The translations under genes and the position numbers were made by a program. Positions 25,087 through 34,963 of a stretch of DNA of 64,000 bases are shown here, in pieces. Under the pieces are notes generated by a model. It had not been told where the DNA came from. It did no database searches and was given only the letters and a program-made list of their open reading frames with translations. The stretch's first letter is position 1; the number at the start of each line of letters is the position of its first letter. Source of the DNA: Acidobacteria bacterium Ga0074141 (GTDB taxonomy: Bacteria; Acidobacteriota; Blastocatellia; Pyrinomonadales; Pyrinomonadaceae); the NCBI GenBank assembly GCA_001464665.1, contig LNDP01000023.1, positions 62,001 to 126,000 on the forward strand, in the 5' to 3' direction.

Positions 25087-26280
25087 ATGATCACCATCTC
25101 CACCGCACTCGATATCATTGAACGCGAAACACCAAAGCTCGTTGCGGAGCGGGTTGCGATCGAGGACTCGGTCGGGCGTGTGCTTGCCGAGGACGTTGTT
25201 GCGGATACGGATATGCCGCCGTTTGATCGGTCGCAGATGGATGGCTATGCCGTGCGGGCGGCTGATACGAAAGATGCTCCGGCGGTGCTGAGGCTGGTTG
25301 GCGAGTCCGCCGCCGGCCGCGGCTGGAAGGGGCGGCTCAAGGCGGGCGAGGCCGTCAGAATAATGACCGGAGCTCCGCTGCCCGCGGGTGCCGATGCCGT
25401 TCAGAAGATCGAGCTTACGTCCGAGGCTGACGGCACCGTAACGATCAACGAGCCGACCGCAAAGGGCCGCTTCATCGTTTCGAAGGGGAAAGAGGTTAAG
25501 AGAGGCGCGACCGTGCTTCGCCGCGGAACCCGCATTTCGCCCGCAAATATTTCAGTGCCTGCGGCTTTCGGCTATGCGAAGCTGAAGGTTTCGAAACGGC
25601 CGCGGGTCGCCATACTCGCCACAGGAACCGAGATCGTGCCGGTCGCAAAACGGCCAAAGCCTGACCAGATCCGCAATTCAAATTCCCTAATGCTCGCCTC
25701 GCTTTGCCAATCGGCGGGTGCTGAGACGGTCATCCTCCCGACTGTCGGCGACAAGCTTTCAGACCTGACCGCCGCCATCGCGTCCGCCGCGAAAACCTCC
25801 GACCTGGTCATCACGACGGGCGGCGTTTCGGTCGGCAAATATGACCTTACGAAGGAAGCGGTCGCCGGGCTCGGGGCGGAGATCTTTTTCGAAAAGGTGA
25901 AGCTCAAGCCCGGCAAGCCGACCGTATTTGCAAGGGTGAAAAAAGCATATTTTTTCGGCCTTCCGGGTAATCCGGTCTCGGCAGCGGTGACCTTTCACCT
26001 TCTCGTTCGGCGGGCGTTGATGCTGATGCAGTCCGCCTCGGCCATCGAACTTCCATCGGGCTTTGCCGTTATTGAAGGCGAGGCAAAAGGTACCCGCGAG
26101 CGTGACTCATATCTCCCGGCGACCCTCGCGACCGACGCCGAAGGCCGCCTGCTCGCCGTTCCGCTCCGCTGGCATGGTTCATCTGATTTCATCGGCTTTG
26201 CCAGTGCCGACGCCCTTGTCAAAATTCCCGCGGGCGGTTCCCTGGCGTCCGGCGAGGTGTGCGAAGTGCTCTTCCTTTGA
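25087..26280 (+). CDS. moeA: Molybdopterin molybdenumtransferase
   Basis: MoeA inserts molybdate into adenylated molybdopterin to complete the molybdenum cofactor. The 397-aa protein has the N-terminal DIIERE start, [26 protein letters not shown], the MoCF-binding domain with ILATGTEIV and [11 protein letters not shown], and the [10 protein letters not shown] loop. The C-terminal beta domain is present, so length and domain order are normal. moaC follows 31 bases later. Confidence 0.95.
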   Translation: MITISTALDIIERETPKLVAERVAIEDSVGRVLAEDVVADTDMPPFDRSQMDGYAVRAADTKDAPAVLRLVGESAAGRGWKGRLKAGEAVRIMTGAPLPAGADAVQKIELTSEADGTVTINEPTAKGRFIVSKGKEVKRGATVLRRGTRISPANISVPAAFGYAKLKVSKRPRVAILATGTEIVPVAKRPKPDQIRNSNSLMLASLCQSAGAETVILPTVGDKLSDLTAAIASAAKTSDLVITTGGVSVGKYDLTKEAVAGLGAEIFFEKVKLKPGKPTVFARVKKAYFFGLPGNPVSAAVTFHLLVRRALMLMQSASAIELPSGFAVIEGEAKGTRERDSYLPATLATDAEGRLLAVPLRWHGSSDFIGFASADALVKIPAGGSLASGEVCEVLFL

Positions 26281-26311
26281 TACATTAGTCGCATTCACGC
26301 CGAGCGAACCT

Positions 26312-26779
26312 ATGAGCGAACTCTCGCATTTTGATGAAGCCGGGCGGATTCGGATGGTCGATGTTTCAGGCAAGGAGCCGACCAAACGGGTTGCCGTTGC
26401 CTCTGGCCGCGTGCTTCTTTCGCCGGAGACCATCGCAAAGCTCCGCGCCAACGAAACGCCAAAGGGTGACCCGCTCGAGATCGCCCGCATCGCCGGGATT
26501 ATGGCCGCAAAACGCACCTCGGAGCTGATTCCGCTTTGCCATCAGGTACCGCTCTCAAAGGTAAATATCGAGGCCGATTTGACGGATTCAGGCATCGAAC
26601 TTCGTGCCGAGGCCATCACAACCTCTCAGACCGGCGTTGAGATGGAAGCATTAACTGCCGTTTCGGTCGCGGCCCTGACGATCTACGATATGTGCAAGGC
26701 CGTTCAGCGTGACATCGAGATAACGGACATCCGGCTCGAATCGAAAACCGGCGGCAAAGAGGACTACAGCCGCAGCTAA
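26312..26779 (+). CDS. moaC: Cyclic pyranopterin monophosphate synthase
   Basis: MoaC forms cyclic pyranopterin monophosphate from the MoaA product in molybdenum-cofactor synthesis. The 155-aa protein carries [16 protein letters not shown], the conserved [13 protein letters not shown] and [20 protein letters not shown], including the Lys/Asp catalytic region (DMCKAV). The ATG at 26312 gives a normal MoaC N-terminus; the same frame is open upstream inside moeA but encodes no protein-like sequence. moaA is not in the window. Confidence 0.95.
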   Translation: MSELSHFDEAGRIRMVDVSGKEPTKRVAVASGRVLLSPETIAKLRANETPKGDPLEIARIAGIMAAKRTSELIPLCHQVPLSKVNIEADLTDSGIELRAEAITTSQTGVEMEALTAVSVAALTIYDMCKAVQRDIEITDIRLESKTGGKEDYSRS

Positions 26780-26861
26780 CCGCCGATTTTTCTTCGCCTC
26801 GTGGCGAACTTTGCGGTAAACTGTTTCGTAACGAGTATTAGACCTTTAGCGGGAGAAAACT

Positions 26862-27653
26862 ATGCCTTACAAAGTCGCAAAAGAAGCCGAACCGCAGTTA
26901 ACTCTGCTCCTTATCGCAACTCTGGTCACCATCGGGATCTGGATCGCGTCGTGGTTCATCCCGTTTGTCGGGTACATATTTTACCCGCTCCAGCTTTTTG
27001 CGACGTTCATCCATGAAGGCGGCCATGCCTTGGCGACCGTCCTGACCGGAAACTCGGTCCAGAGCCTGGCGGTTTCGCCGGATGCGAGCGGCGTTGTTTG
27101 GTCACAGTCTTCTGGCTGGTTCTCGCAGCTATTTATCTCAAGTGCCGGTTATCTCGGCACGACCGCTTTCGGTGCCGCTCTGCTCGCCTGGATGCGTTAT
27201 GGGTTCGATTCGCGTCTCGCTCTTTACATCTCGGCGGGCACGGTCGGGGTTCTGACGGTCGTCTTTGGCGTGCTTGCCCCGATCTGGAATCTTTTCTCGA
27301 CCGCAACTTTTGGCGGGCTCGTTTTCACGGTAATTGCGGGCAGCATCATCGCAGCCGGCCTTTTTGCCGTGGCGAAATACGCCGAGATCAAGTGGGTCAA
27401 TTTCGCACTCGCATTTCTTGCGGTGCAGACACTGCTTAATGCGTTCTTTGATCTGGTGAATCTTTTCTTCATCTCGACCCTCACGAATGCTCACTCGGAC
27501 GCAGCGAATATGGCTGCCGCGACCGGCCTTCCGGCTGTCGTTTGGGTGTTTATCTGGATGGCAATCTCGATACTGATGATCTCGATAGGCCTGCGGGTCT
27601 ATGCGATCAGCAAGCGTTCGGGATCGGCGGATGCTCTTTTCGAAGACCAATAA
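26862..27653 (+). CDS. M50B-type membrane metallopeptidase
   Basis: 263 aa with about six membrane helices. The zinc-binding HEGGH lies in the second helix (TFIHEGGHALATVLTG, near residue 48), as in M50B peptidases related to SpoIVFB and site-2 proteases, which cut substrates within the membrane. No PDZ domain is fused. GGGAGAA precedes the ATG. The gene follows moaC by 82 bases that contain a small hairpin, and is three bases before the L,D-transpeptidase-like gene, so those two are probably cotranscribed. Confidence 0.78.
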   Translation: MPYKVAKEAEPQLTLLLIATLVTIGIWIASWFIPFVGYIFYPLQLFATFIHEGGHALATVLTGNSVQSLAVSPDASGVVWSQSSGWFSQLFISSAGYLGTTAFGAALLAWMRYGFDSRLALYISAGTVGVLTVVFGVLAPIWNLFSTATFGGLVFTVIAGSIIAAGLFAVAKYAEIKWVNFALAFLAVQTLLNAFFDLVNLFFISTLTNAHSDAANMAAATGLPAVVWVFIWMAISILMISIGLRVYAISKRSGSADALFEDQ

Positions 27654-27656
27654 CTT

Positions 27657-28421
27657 ATGCGAAGACTCCCGGCACTCGGTTTTTTCTTGCTTGCATTTTC
27701 GTTTACCGTCGCGGCTCAGGTGAAAACACCCGAGCCGCCGGCAGTTAAAAAGCCATTTGCCGAATCGCTTCAGGCGGTTGTGGTGACCACGCCCGATTGG
27801 CCGACGGTCAAAGGCACAGCACGCCTCTTCGAACGCAAGACGCTTCGCGCAAAGTGGACCGCTGTCGGCGATGAATTCCCGATAGTGGTCGGCCGCAGCG
27901 GCCTCGGATGGGCGATTGAATCTGCCCCCGAATCTGCAAGTGAATTCAAGAAAGAAGGCGATGGCAAGGCTCCGGCAGGGCTTTTTCCTCTGACCTCCGC
28001 CTTCGGCTCTTCACCGAAGCCCGAACAACTCAACTATCCCTACACCAAGTTGGAAAGCTCGACCGAATGCGTCGATGACCCCGCTTCTTCGCATTACAAC
28101 AAGATCGTTGACCGCTTCAAGGTCGGCAATTTTGATTGGAAAAGCTCGGAGAAGATGCTTGCCGTCGGTGAAGAATACGGCCTCGGCGTCTTCGTCGCTT
28201 ACAATTCCTATCCGGTCCGCCGCGGCGATGGTTCGTGCATCTTTCTCCACGTTTGGAAGGACGCCGAGACCGCGACCAGCGGCTGCACCGCGATGGAACG
28301 CCGCAATGTGGAGCGCATCGTCTCCTGGCTCGATAACACCCGGAATCCTTATCTTGTCCAGCTTCCGGCGGCCGAATACAAAAAGCTTAGAAAGAAATGG
28401 AACCTCCCGAAGCTGAAATGA
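27657..28421 (+). CDS. Secreted L,D-transpeptidase-like (YkuD) protein
   Basis: 254 aa with a signal peptide (residues 1-20). The catalytic pattern of YkuD enzymes can be seen: CIFLHVWKDAETATSGCTAM, in which the His and the Cys of SGCT match the active site near residues 205-216. These enzymes cross-link peptidoglycan or attach proteins to it. The segment GDGKAPAGLFPLTSAFG matches the substrate-side loop (GxTPxGxF) of the family in altered form. An ATGA overlap links it to the small gene downstream. Confidence 0.75.
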   Translation: MRRLPALGFFLLAFSFTVAAQVKTPEPPAVKKPFAESLQAVVVTTPDWPTVKGTARLFERKTLRAKWTAVGDEFPIVVGRSGLGWAIESAPESASEFKKEGDGKAPAGLFPLTSAFGSSPKPEQLNYPYTKLESSTECVDDPASSHYNKIVDRFKVGNFDWKSSEKMLAVGEEYGLGVFVAYNSYPVRRGDGSCIFLHVWKDAETATSGCTAMERRNVERIVSWLDNTRNPYLVQLPAAEYKKLRKKWNLPKLK

Positions 28422-28669
28422 CGCTGGCCGATCTGCCGCTCGGGGCAAGGCTCCTGATCCGGGCAAAGACGGAATGGCGCTTTGCTGCTGTTTCTCGCAA
28501 GTCCGAGGAACGCATCACGCTTTCTGTCGCCTCACCAAAGGGCCGAAATTACCGCATCGCCCGTCCGCCGGCAAGCCCGCTTGGCAATGAACGCGGCATC
28601 CAATTTCTTGTCAGCGAATTTGCCGAACACTGGCGAGAGAATCTTTCCCGCATCGAACGCCGCTGGTAA
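28418..28669 (+). CDS. Small conserved-looking protein before uvrA
   Basis: 83 aa, basic, without signal peptide or membrane segment. It reads TLADLPLGARLLIRAKTEWR, then a beta-rich middle, and a C-terminal FAEHWRENLSRIERRW. The ATG at 28418 overlaps the preceding stop as ATGA; an ATG at 28397 would add seven residues. Codon use matches its neighbours, which supports a real gene. No family is recognised. Confidence 0.55.
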   Translation: MTLADLPLGARLLIRAKTEWRFAAVSRKSEERITLSVASPKGRNYRIARPPASPLGNERGIQFLVSEFAEHWRENLSRIERRW

Positions 28670-28742
28670 CCACCGTCGACCTTTCACCCGCCCGACCGCT
28701 TTGCTAGAATCAAAGTTTGCCCTACACACGGCGAAGGCTTCT

Positions 28743-31571
28743 ATGAAGGCAGTACGACGGAAAGAGGAAGTGATCAGCGTCCGCGGCGCCCGCGTCCATA
28801 ATCTCAAAAACGTTTCGGTTTCGCTCCCGCTCAATAAGCTTACGGTTATAACCGGCGTTTCCGGTTCCGGCAAATCGAGCCTTGCCTTCGACACCATCTA
28901 TGCCGAGGGCCAGCGGCGTTACGTTGAGTCGCTCTCCGCCTATGCCCGCCAGTTCCTTGAGCGGATGGACAAGCCGGACGTCGATGAGATACTCGGCATC
29001 GCTCCGGCGATCGCCATCAGGCAAAAGAACTCTACACGGAATCCCCGTTCGACCGTCGCGACGCAGACCGAGATCTACGATTACCTTCGCCTGCTTTACG
29101 CGCGTGCGGGGCAGACATTCTGCCACGTTTGCGGGCGTGAAGTGAAGAAGGATTCGCCCGAATCTGCTGCCGATGAGACCCTCTCAACGCTCGCCGAAGG
29201 CACGCGGTTCTACGTCCTCTTCCCGATCAACTCCGAGGCACTTGCTCCCGCAAAAAAGCCGACTAAGCGCACAACAAAAGCCGTTAAGAGCAATCAGGCT
29301 CTTAGCACGCAGGCACATCTGATGTCGCTGATGCAGGCCGGTTACGCGAGGCTCTACCGCGGCGGCGAGGTGATCGAGCTCCAGCGGCCCGAGGATTACC
29401 CGCACGAGGACCTGAACGACACTTTCGTCCTCATCGACCGACTCAAGGCGTCGGCGGACATTCGCCAGCGGCTGGTAGATTCGCTCGAGACGTGCTTTCG
29501 CGAGGCGCATTCGGCCGTAATCGAAACGACCGACGGAGCGAAGCTCAAATACGCTAACCGCTACATCTGCAAGTATGACGGCACCGCCTACGAGGAGCCC
29601 GAGCCGCAGCTTTTTAGCTTCAATTCGCCCTACGGTGCCTGCCGGACCTGTCAGGGTTTTGGGAATACGATCGGCGTCGATTACGGGCTCGTCATCCCCG
29701 ATCCGCTCAAGTCGATAAAGGACGGAGCGGTCGAGCCGTTTACGCGACCGCAATACGAATGGGCGCAGAAAGAACTGCTCCGCTATGCGGCCGCAGCCGG
29801 GATAGACAGCAAAAAGCCGTACGCCGACCTCGAGGATTATCAGCAAAATTGCATCACCTATGGCGACGAAGGCTGGCGCGGTATTCGCGGATTTTTCGAA
29901 TGGCTTGAGACAAAGAAATACAAACTCCACGTCCGTGTTTTTCTCGCCAAGTTTCGCGGCTATACAAAGTGTCCCGATTGCGGCGGCTCGCGGCTCCGCC
30001 AAGAGGCTCGCGATGTTAAGATCGGCGGCCGTTCGCTGCCCGAGGTTCTTGATCTCTCGATCACGGATGCCGCGGCGTTCTTTAACGATCTGAAACTCGA
30101 CCGCGAACGGGAAAAGATCGCCGAACGCCTGCTCGAAGAGGTCCGGCGGCGGCTCAAGTTCCTAGTCGATGTCGGGCTCGATTACCTCTCGCTCGATCGG
30201 CTCGCCTCTACGCTTTCCGGCGGCGAGGCTCAGCGAATTCAGCTCGCGACCAATCTCGGCTCGCTGCTCGTTGGAACGCTTTACGTGCTCGATGAACCGA
30301 GCATCGGGCTCCATCCACGGGACAACACGCGGCTGATCAACATCCTCAAGCACCTCCGCGATATCGGCAACACGCTGCTCGTTGTTGAACACGATGAAGA
30401 GACGATGCGGACCGCCGACCACGTAATCGACATCGGCCCGGCCGCGGGCGAACTCGGTGGCGAGGTCGTTTATGAGGGCACGTATAAAGGGTTGCTCAAA
30501 TCGAAGCAATCGCTGACGGCCCGATATCTGAACGGTGAGTTGGAGATCCGCGTGCCGCAAAAGCGGCGGAAACCGGGCAAGGAAAAGATCGCCGTAACGG
30601 GAGCCCGCGAGAATAATCTTAGGAACGTTTCGGTCGACATTCCGCTTGGAATGCTCGTTTGTGTGACGGGAGTTTCAGGCTCCGGCAAATCGACGCTGAT
30701 CCACGACGTGCTCTACGCCGGCATCAAGAAGATGCGGGGCGAATGGACCGGCCACGTCGGGCTTTTCAAGGAGATCACAGGCACCGAGAACATCGACGAT
30801 GTCATCTTGGTAGATCAATCGCCGATCGGCCGCACGCCGCGTTCGAACCCGGTGACTTATGTTAAAGCCTACGATGCGATCCGCGACGTTTTCGCTGGTA
30901 CACAATCGGCAAAGGCGAAAGGCTTCGGGCCGTCGCATTTCTCGTTCAATGTTCCCGGCGGCCGGTGCGAGGTCTGCCAGGGCAGCGGCACCGTTACGGT
31001 CGAGATGCAGTTCCTCGCTGACGTAGAACTGACCTGCGAGGACTGCCGCGGAACGCGATTCAAGCAAGAAGTGCTCGGCATTCGCTACAAGGGCAAGAAC
31101 ATACACGAAGCTCTCGCACTGACCGTCAGCGAGGCGATACTTTTCTTTAAGGATGTGAAGAAGCTGGTGACGAAACTGCGCGTGCTTGACGCCGTCGGGC
31201 TTGGATATCTTCGGCTTGGCCAATCGGCAACGACGCTTTCCGGCGGCGAAGCTCAGCGTGTAAAGCTCGCCTCGCACCTTGCCCAAACGACCGCCTCGCG
31301 AACGCTTTTCATCTTTGACGAGCCGACGACCGGACTTCATTTCGACGACATCAACAAGCTGCTCGGCGCCTTCCGTGCCTTACTCGATAATGGCTCAAGC
31401 ATCATCGTCATCGAGCACAACATGGACGTCATAAAAACAGCCGATCACCTGATAGACCTCGGCCCCGAAGGCGGAGTCGGCGGCGGCCATGTCGTCGCGA
31501 TCGGCACACCCGAAAAAGTGGCCGGCTGCGAAGCCTCGCACACCGGCCGTTATCTCAAAGATATGCTCTGA
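28743..31571 (+). CDS. uvrA: Excinuclease ABC subunit A
   Basis: UvrA recognises DNA lesions and loads UvrB in nucleotide excision repair. The 942-aa protein holds two ABC modules: Walker [10 protein letters not shown] and GVSGSGKST, signatures [12 protein letters not shown] and [12 protein letters not shown], and Walker B regions LDEPSIGLH and FDEPTTGLH. Zinc-finger cysteines are seen in CHVCG, CRTCQG/CPDCGG and CEVCQG with CEDCRG. The frame is open upstream to 28482 across the preceding small gene, but the ATG at 28743 gives the family N-terminus ([14 protein letters not shown]). The stop abuts the convergent DUF2695-like gene. Confidence 0.97.
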   Translation: MKAVRRKEEVISVRGARVHNLKNVSVSLPLNKLTVITGVSGSGKSSLAFDTIYAEGQRRYVESLSAYARQFLERMDKPDVDEILGIAPAIAIRQKNSTRNPRSTVATQTEIYDYLRLLYARAGQTFCHVCGREVKKDSPESAADETLSTLAEGTRFYVLFPINSEALAPAKKPTKRTTKAVKSNQALSTQAHLMSLMQAGYARLYRGGEVIELQRPEDYPHEDLNDTFVLIDRLKASADIRQRLVDSLETCFREAHSAVIETTDGAKLKYANRYICKYDGTAYEEPEPQLFSFNSPYGACRTCQGFGNTIGVDYGLVIPDPLKSIKDGAVEPFTRPQYEWAQKELLRYAAAAGIDSKKPYADLEDYQQNCITYGDEGWRGIRGFFEWLETKKYKLHVRVFLAKFRGYTKCPDCGGSRLRQEARDVKIGGRSLPEVLDLSITDAAAFFNDLKLDREREKIAERLLEEVRRRLKFLVDVGLDYLSLDRLASTLSGGEAQRIQLATNLGSLLVGTLYVLDEPSIGLHPRDNTRLINILKHLRDIGNTLLVVEHDEETMRTADHVIDIGPAAGELGGEVVYEGTYKGLLKSKQSLTARYLNGELEIRVPQKRRKPGKEKIAVTGARENNLRNVSVDIPLGMLVCVTGVSGSGKSTLIHDVLYAGIKKMRGEWTGHVGLFKEITGTENIDDVILVDQSPIGRTPRSNPVTYVKAYDAIRDVFAGTQSAKAKGFGPSHFSFNVPGGRCEVCQGSGTVTVEMQFLADVELTCEDCRGTRFKQEVLGIRYKGKNIHEALALTVSEAILFFKDVKKLVTKLRVLDAVGLGYLRLGQSATTLSGGEAQRVKLASHLAQTTASRTLFIFDEPTTGLHFDDINKLLGAFRALLDNGSSIIVIEHNMDVIKTADHLIDLGPEGGVGGGHVVAIGTPEKVAGCEASHTGRYLKDML

Positions 31572-31877
31572 TCAATCATCTCCAAATTTCTCCCTCCAAT
31601 ACGGTGCGATCTCATCGAGGACCTTGCAGTCGCAGTAGCCGCCGTTTTCGGTCAGCCAGGTTGAGACCTTTGGGAAACTGAGTCCGTTCGCCATTATGAA
31701 TTGCATTGCGTAGCGGAGGCTGTGGTTGCACTCCTTGTCGTAGAGCTCGTCCTCGACAAAATCGAGCAGCTTGCTGATCGACTCTGCACCGGCCGGGAGC
31801 GAGTCGAGAAAAGCCTCAAGCTCCTCGCCGCTAAGCTGCTGCAGTGATTCTATCTGGCGTTTTCTTACGATCGGCAT
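31572..31877 (-). CDS. DUF2695-like small protein
   Basis: 101 aa, acidic, with conserved-looking cysteines: DKECNHSLRYAMQF and a C-terminal GGYCDCKVLDEI. That arrangement (a Cys before a helix and a late CDC) resembles DUF2695 proteins, which have no known function. The stop codon touches the uvrA stop with no gap. It is 15 bases after the AlbA/RecG-like gene on the same strand and probably shares its transcript. Confidence 0.65.
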   Translation of the reverse strand: MPIVRKRQIESLQQLSGEELEAFLDSLPAGAESISKLLDFVEDELYDKECNHSLRYAMQFIMANGLSFPKVSTWLTENGGYCDCKVLDEIAPYWREKFGDD

Positions 31878-31892
31878 GTTGATTAAAAAGAA

Positions 31893-33188
31893 TTACTGGG
31901 TCCCGTAGATCTTCAGTTTGAATTCGTCGTTCGAGGTATAGACCTCGGCCCTCCGACGTGAGATCCGTTCGGATTGCTTCAAGATCATCGGCAGCCCGCC
32001 TTGCGGGACGTCCGGGCAATACTCGCGGCGCGTAAAGATCGCCGCGATCTGCGGGTTGATCCGCTGCGTTATACCGAACCTTATCGCCCGCGAGGCCGGC
32101 GGCACAAAGCCGTTCGTCCGCCGGGCGTTGATGAACTCGATCGAATTATCGTAAACGTTCATCCGCGAGCCGATATCGCGGAGTGCGAAATCGCGGTGGA
32201 TAAGCATATTGGCGACCGCCTCGCGAACCGAGTAGAGATGATATTTCGAACGCGGCACGGCGTGCCCGTTCGTGTCGGCCTTTCGCTGCCGCGGGGCCGT
32301 TTTTTCGAGGTCGCAATAGCGCTCGACGAACTGCATCATCGCCTCGAACTGGTGGAGCAAATTCCCGCCGACCTCGCGGCTTTCGACGAGCTGTGAGTTG
32401 CCGTTCTCGCCGGAAAGGCGGCTGATCTTTACCGTGCTTCGCGGGAAGAGCGACACCACGCTCTCGGTCCGGCCGAAAAGCGTTAGCCCGGCGACGGTCG
32501 GGAAAAATTCGTCGCCATTGCCCGCGGCTAGCAAAAGGTCTTTTCGCACCAGTTCCTTTGTATCAAACTGGCCCGGCAGCGGATTGATGTCAGCGAACGC
32601 CTGGGCAAACGACCAAAGCAGGCCTTCCTCGATGTCGCTTTCCGTTGCCGTAAAGAGTGGAATATTTTCGTATGTGAATGGCCGAATTTCATCGAGCCAT
32701 CTCGAAAGTTCGTCGCGGGTCACTTCCCGCTTCTCCGCTCCGAACCGCATATAAAAGCGGCCGTCGCGGGTCCGAAAAGGCTTTCGCCGGGCATCGATAT
32801 CAAGCGCAACAACTCGCTTTCCGCTGTCAAAGGCGATGCAGTCGATCATCGGCACGATCGGCGGCACGATCTCTTCGCGGCAGATGCGGACAAGCTCGGC
32901 CTGCACTTCGTCGGGGTTGCTCAAGCCCTCTACGCGCAGTTGATCGTTAACACCAAAGATGATCGTCCCGCCGTTGGTATTGGCCAGAGCGACGATCCCC
33001 TGGGCGATCCGCTCGGGATTTGAAAGTTTTACCTTTAACTCGAGGTAGGTATCTTCGCCGCCGCGGACAAGGCGCAACAATTCCGTCCGGGAGGTCACCG
33101 GATGGCTGGTATCCAAAAGATATTCTTGATGGGAGCGATCCGCCGGGGTATCAAATCGCTGGCTGTGTCGGAATCGTCTGCGGGCCAT
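31893..33188 (-). CDS. AlbA_2/Schlafen domain protein with RecG-like ATPase C-terminus
   Basis: 431 aa. The N-terminal third has an AlbA_2 (Schlafen-type) domain: EDTYLELKVKLSNPERIAQG, NTNGGTIIFGVND and RFYMRFGAEKREVTR. The C-terminal half has the HATPase_c_4-like pattern of so-called RecG-like regulators: YHLYSVREAVANMLIHRDFA and QGGLPMILKQSE. Such proteins are annotated as putative transcriptional regulators or nucleic-acid-binding ATPases; they lack helicase motifs. The ATG at 33188 is chosen; a TTG at 33215 would add nine residues. Some family members sit in defence loci, but no defence genes adjoin here. Confidence 0.75.
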   Translation of the reverse strand: MARRRFRHSQRFDTPADRSHQEYLLDTSHPVTSRTELLRLVRGGEDTYLELKVKLSNPERIAQGIVALANTNGGTIIFGVNDQLRVEGLSNPDEVQAELVRICREEIVPPIVPMIDCIAFDSGKRVVALDIDARRKPFRTRDGRFYMRFGAEKREVTRDELSRWLDEIRPFTYENIPLFTATESDIEEGLLWSFAQAFADINPLPGQFDTKELVRKDLLLAAGNGDEFFPTVAGLTLFGRTESVVSLFPRSTVKISRLSGENGNSQLVESREVGGNLLHQFEAMMQFVERYCDLEKTAPRQRKADTNGHAVPRSKYHLYSVREAVANMLIHRDFALRDIGSRMNVYDNSIEFINARRTNGFVPPASRAIRFGITQRINPQIAAIFTRREYCPDVPQGGLPMILKQSERISRRRAEVYTSNDEFKLKIYGTQ

Positions 33189-33491
33189 AAAATCCGGCGT
33201 GTGCTTTTTTGTCAAGACGGATCACACCTGTTTGTCCGCCCGGGCATCGGGGCCGCGGCCCCAAGCCTCTGGATTTATCCTTTCGGACTGTTTCTATTCA
33301 AACATGTGAACACCCAAAAGTAAAAAATAAGCGTCCGGAAAAGACCTGCTCCGCTTGCTGAGACGGCAGATTCCTTGTTTTTTGGTAGTCACTTGAAGTA
33401 TTTTCAAATGAGCTTTCACAAAAGTCAGACTCAAAACTTTCGATCGATCTGGCACTCCCCGTGGGAAGTCCGGGGTGAAAGCACGCAAACA
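33189..33491. other. Gene-free stretch between the AlbA-type gene and folK
   Basis: No gene is supported here. Frames that cross it have no recognisable protein. It contains a 14-base perfect palindrome, GGGGCCGCGGCCCC (33249-33262), and must hold promoters for the divergent AlbA-type gene and folK, but no convincing sigma70 pair was found. Confidence 0.5.
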
Positions 33492-34040
33492 ATGGCGGCT
33501 AATAACGCGGCAGTAACAGCATATGTCGGGCTCGGTTCCGACCTCGGCGATCGGGCGGGAAATCTCCTGCTCGGCGTCCGCGGGCTGATAGAGGCCTGTT
33601 TCGAGGTTACGGCTATCTCATGTATCTACGAGTCCGAGCCGATCGATATGGACGGAGCGCCGGATTTTCTCAATATGGCCGTCGCACTTCGTTGCAAGGA
33701 GGTGACGCCGACCCAACTGATGGCCCGCCTGCTACGCATTGAGTACAACCTCGGCCGGACGGCCAAGACCTTTCACAAGCCGCGGACCATCGATCTTGAT
33801 CTGCTTTTCTTTGGCGAGACAAAGATGGACACACCGTTCCTCACGCTGCCGCACCCGCGCATACATCTCCGCAAGTTCGTCCTTTTACCGCTGAATGACA
33901 TCGCTCCAAAACTCCGCCATCCGGTCCTCGGTAAGACGATCGGAGAACTTCTTGCAGCGACGCCGGACGACTCACGCATTGAGAAGTGGCTCCCCGCGGG
34001 CGTTAACGGAGGCTTTGCCGCAGAAGTTGCCGGCGTGTGA
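33492..34040 (+). CDS. folK: 2-amino-4-hydroxy-6-hydroxymethyldihydropteridine pyrophosphokinase
   Basis: FolK transfers pyrophosphate from ATP to the pterin precursor in folate synthesis. The 182-aa protein shows AYVGLGSDLGDRAGNL, YESEPIDMDGAPDFLNMAV, NLGRTAKTFHKPRTIDLDLL and LPHPRIHLRKFVLLPL, all standard FolK motifs. The start at 33492 fits the family; the frame runs upstream to 33375 with no family match. panB begins 43 bases later, so pterin and pantothenate synthesis are probably cotranscribed. Confidence 0.93.
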   Translation: MAANNAAVTAYVGLGSDLGDRAGNLLLGVRGLIEACFEVTAISCIYESEPIDMDGAPDFLNMAVALRCKEVTPTQLMARLLRIEYNLGRTAKTFHKPRTIDLDLLFFGETKMDTPFLTLPHPRIHLRKFVLLPLNDIAPKLRHPVLGKTIGELLAATPDDSRIEKWLPAGVNGGFAAEVAGV

Positions 34041-34083
34041 TGCTAGACTTAAACGTCTGAAAGGAATAGACTAAACACCTTTT

Positions 34084-34956
34084 ATGGCCTACCTTAAACC
34101 GGACAAACCCGAGAAGGTTTACGTTCCCGCACTCCGCGCCGCCAAAGAGAAGAGCGAGAAGCTCGTGTGCCTTACGGCCTATGATTACCCGACCGCCCGC
34201 ATCGTTGACGAGGCCGGTGTGGACATCATCCTTGTCGGCGACAGCATGGGAAATGTCATTCACGGCTACGGGAACACGATCCCCGTTTCGCTCGAGGAGA
34301 TCCTCTCGGCGACCAAGGCCGTAAAACGCGGATCGAGCCGAGCACTTACAGTCGCCGATATGCCCTACGGCAGCTATCACACCGGCGACAATAAGGCCGT
34401 GCGAAATGCGCTCAAGCTGATGAAGTACGGCGGTGCCGAGGCTGTAAAGCTCGAAGGCGGCCGCAACCGGGTTGACCTCGTGAAACGCTTGGTCGATGAA
34501 GAGATACCGGTGATGGCACACATCGGCCTGACGCCGCAATCGGTCCATAAACTCGGCGGCTATCGCGTCCAGGGCAAGACGACCGACGACGCAAAGAGAC
34601 TTATCGACGACGCCTTGCTTCTCGAAGAGGCAGGAGCTTTTGCGGTCGTTCTCGAACTGGTGCCACGCGAGGTCGCGGCCGTCATTACCAAAGAGCTCAA
34701 GATCTCGACCGTCGGCATCGGCGCCGGAACGGATTGTGATATTCAAGTGCTTGTCCTGCACGACCTGATCGGCTTTACCTTCGGCCGCCAGCCGCGTTTC
34801 GTTCGGCAATATGCTAACGTCAGCGGCGTCATTACGGATGCGATAACCCGATGGATGGACGACGTCCGTAGCGGCAACTATCCGGCAGAGGCCGAATCGT
34901 ACGGGTTGCCCGAAGACGTAAACCCGGAAGACCTGATACCTTCGCTTCCCTTCTGA
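34084..34956 (+). CDS. panB: 3-methyl-2-oxobutanoate hydroxymethyltransferase
   Basis: PanB makes ketopantoate from alpha-ketoisovalerate and 5,10-methylene-THF. The 290-aa protein shows VCLTAYDYPTARIVDEAGVD, LVGDSMGNVIHGY, ADMPYGSYH, KLEGG, VMAHIGLTPQS and the catalytic-region ELVPREVAAVIT, followed by GIGAGTDCDIQVLVLHD. Length and motif order are normal, with a slightly extended N-terminus. panC starts seven bases after the stop. Confidence 0.96.
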   Translation: MAYLKPDKPEKVYVPALRAAKEKSEKLVCLTAYDYPTARIVDEAGVDIILVGDSMGNVIHGYGNTIPVSLEEILSATKAVKRGSSRALTVADMPYGSYHTGDNKAVRNALKLMKYGGAEAVKLEGGRNRVDLVKRLVDEEIPVMAHIGLTPQSVHKLGGYRVQGKTTDDAKRLIDDALLLEEAGAFAVVLELVPREVAAVITKELKISTVGIGAGTDCDIQVLVLHDLIGFTFGRQPRFVRQYANVSGVITDAITRWMDDVRSGNYPAEAESYGLPEDVNPEDLIPSLPF

Positions 34957-34963
34957 TTTCGAT

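Noticed and set aside
28482-28742. N-terminal extension of UvrA
   Set aside because: It overlaps the preceding small gene and has no UvrA-like sequence; the family N-terminus begins after 28743.
33183-33215. A TTGACA on the minus strand with TTTTAT 17 bases on, at the start of the AlbA-type gene
   Set aside because: The -10 would overlap the ATG at 33188 and place the transcript start inside the gene, so it is probably coincidental.
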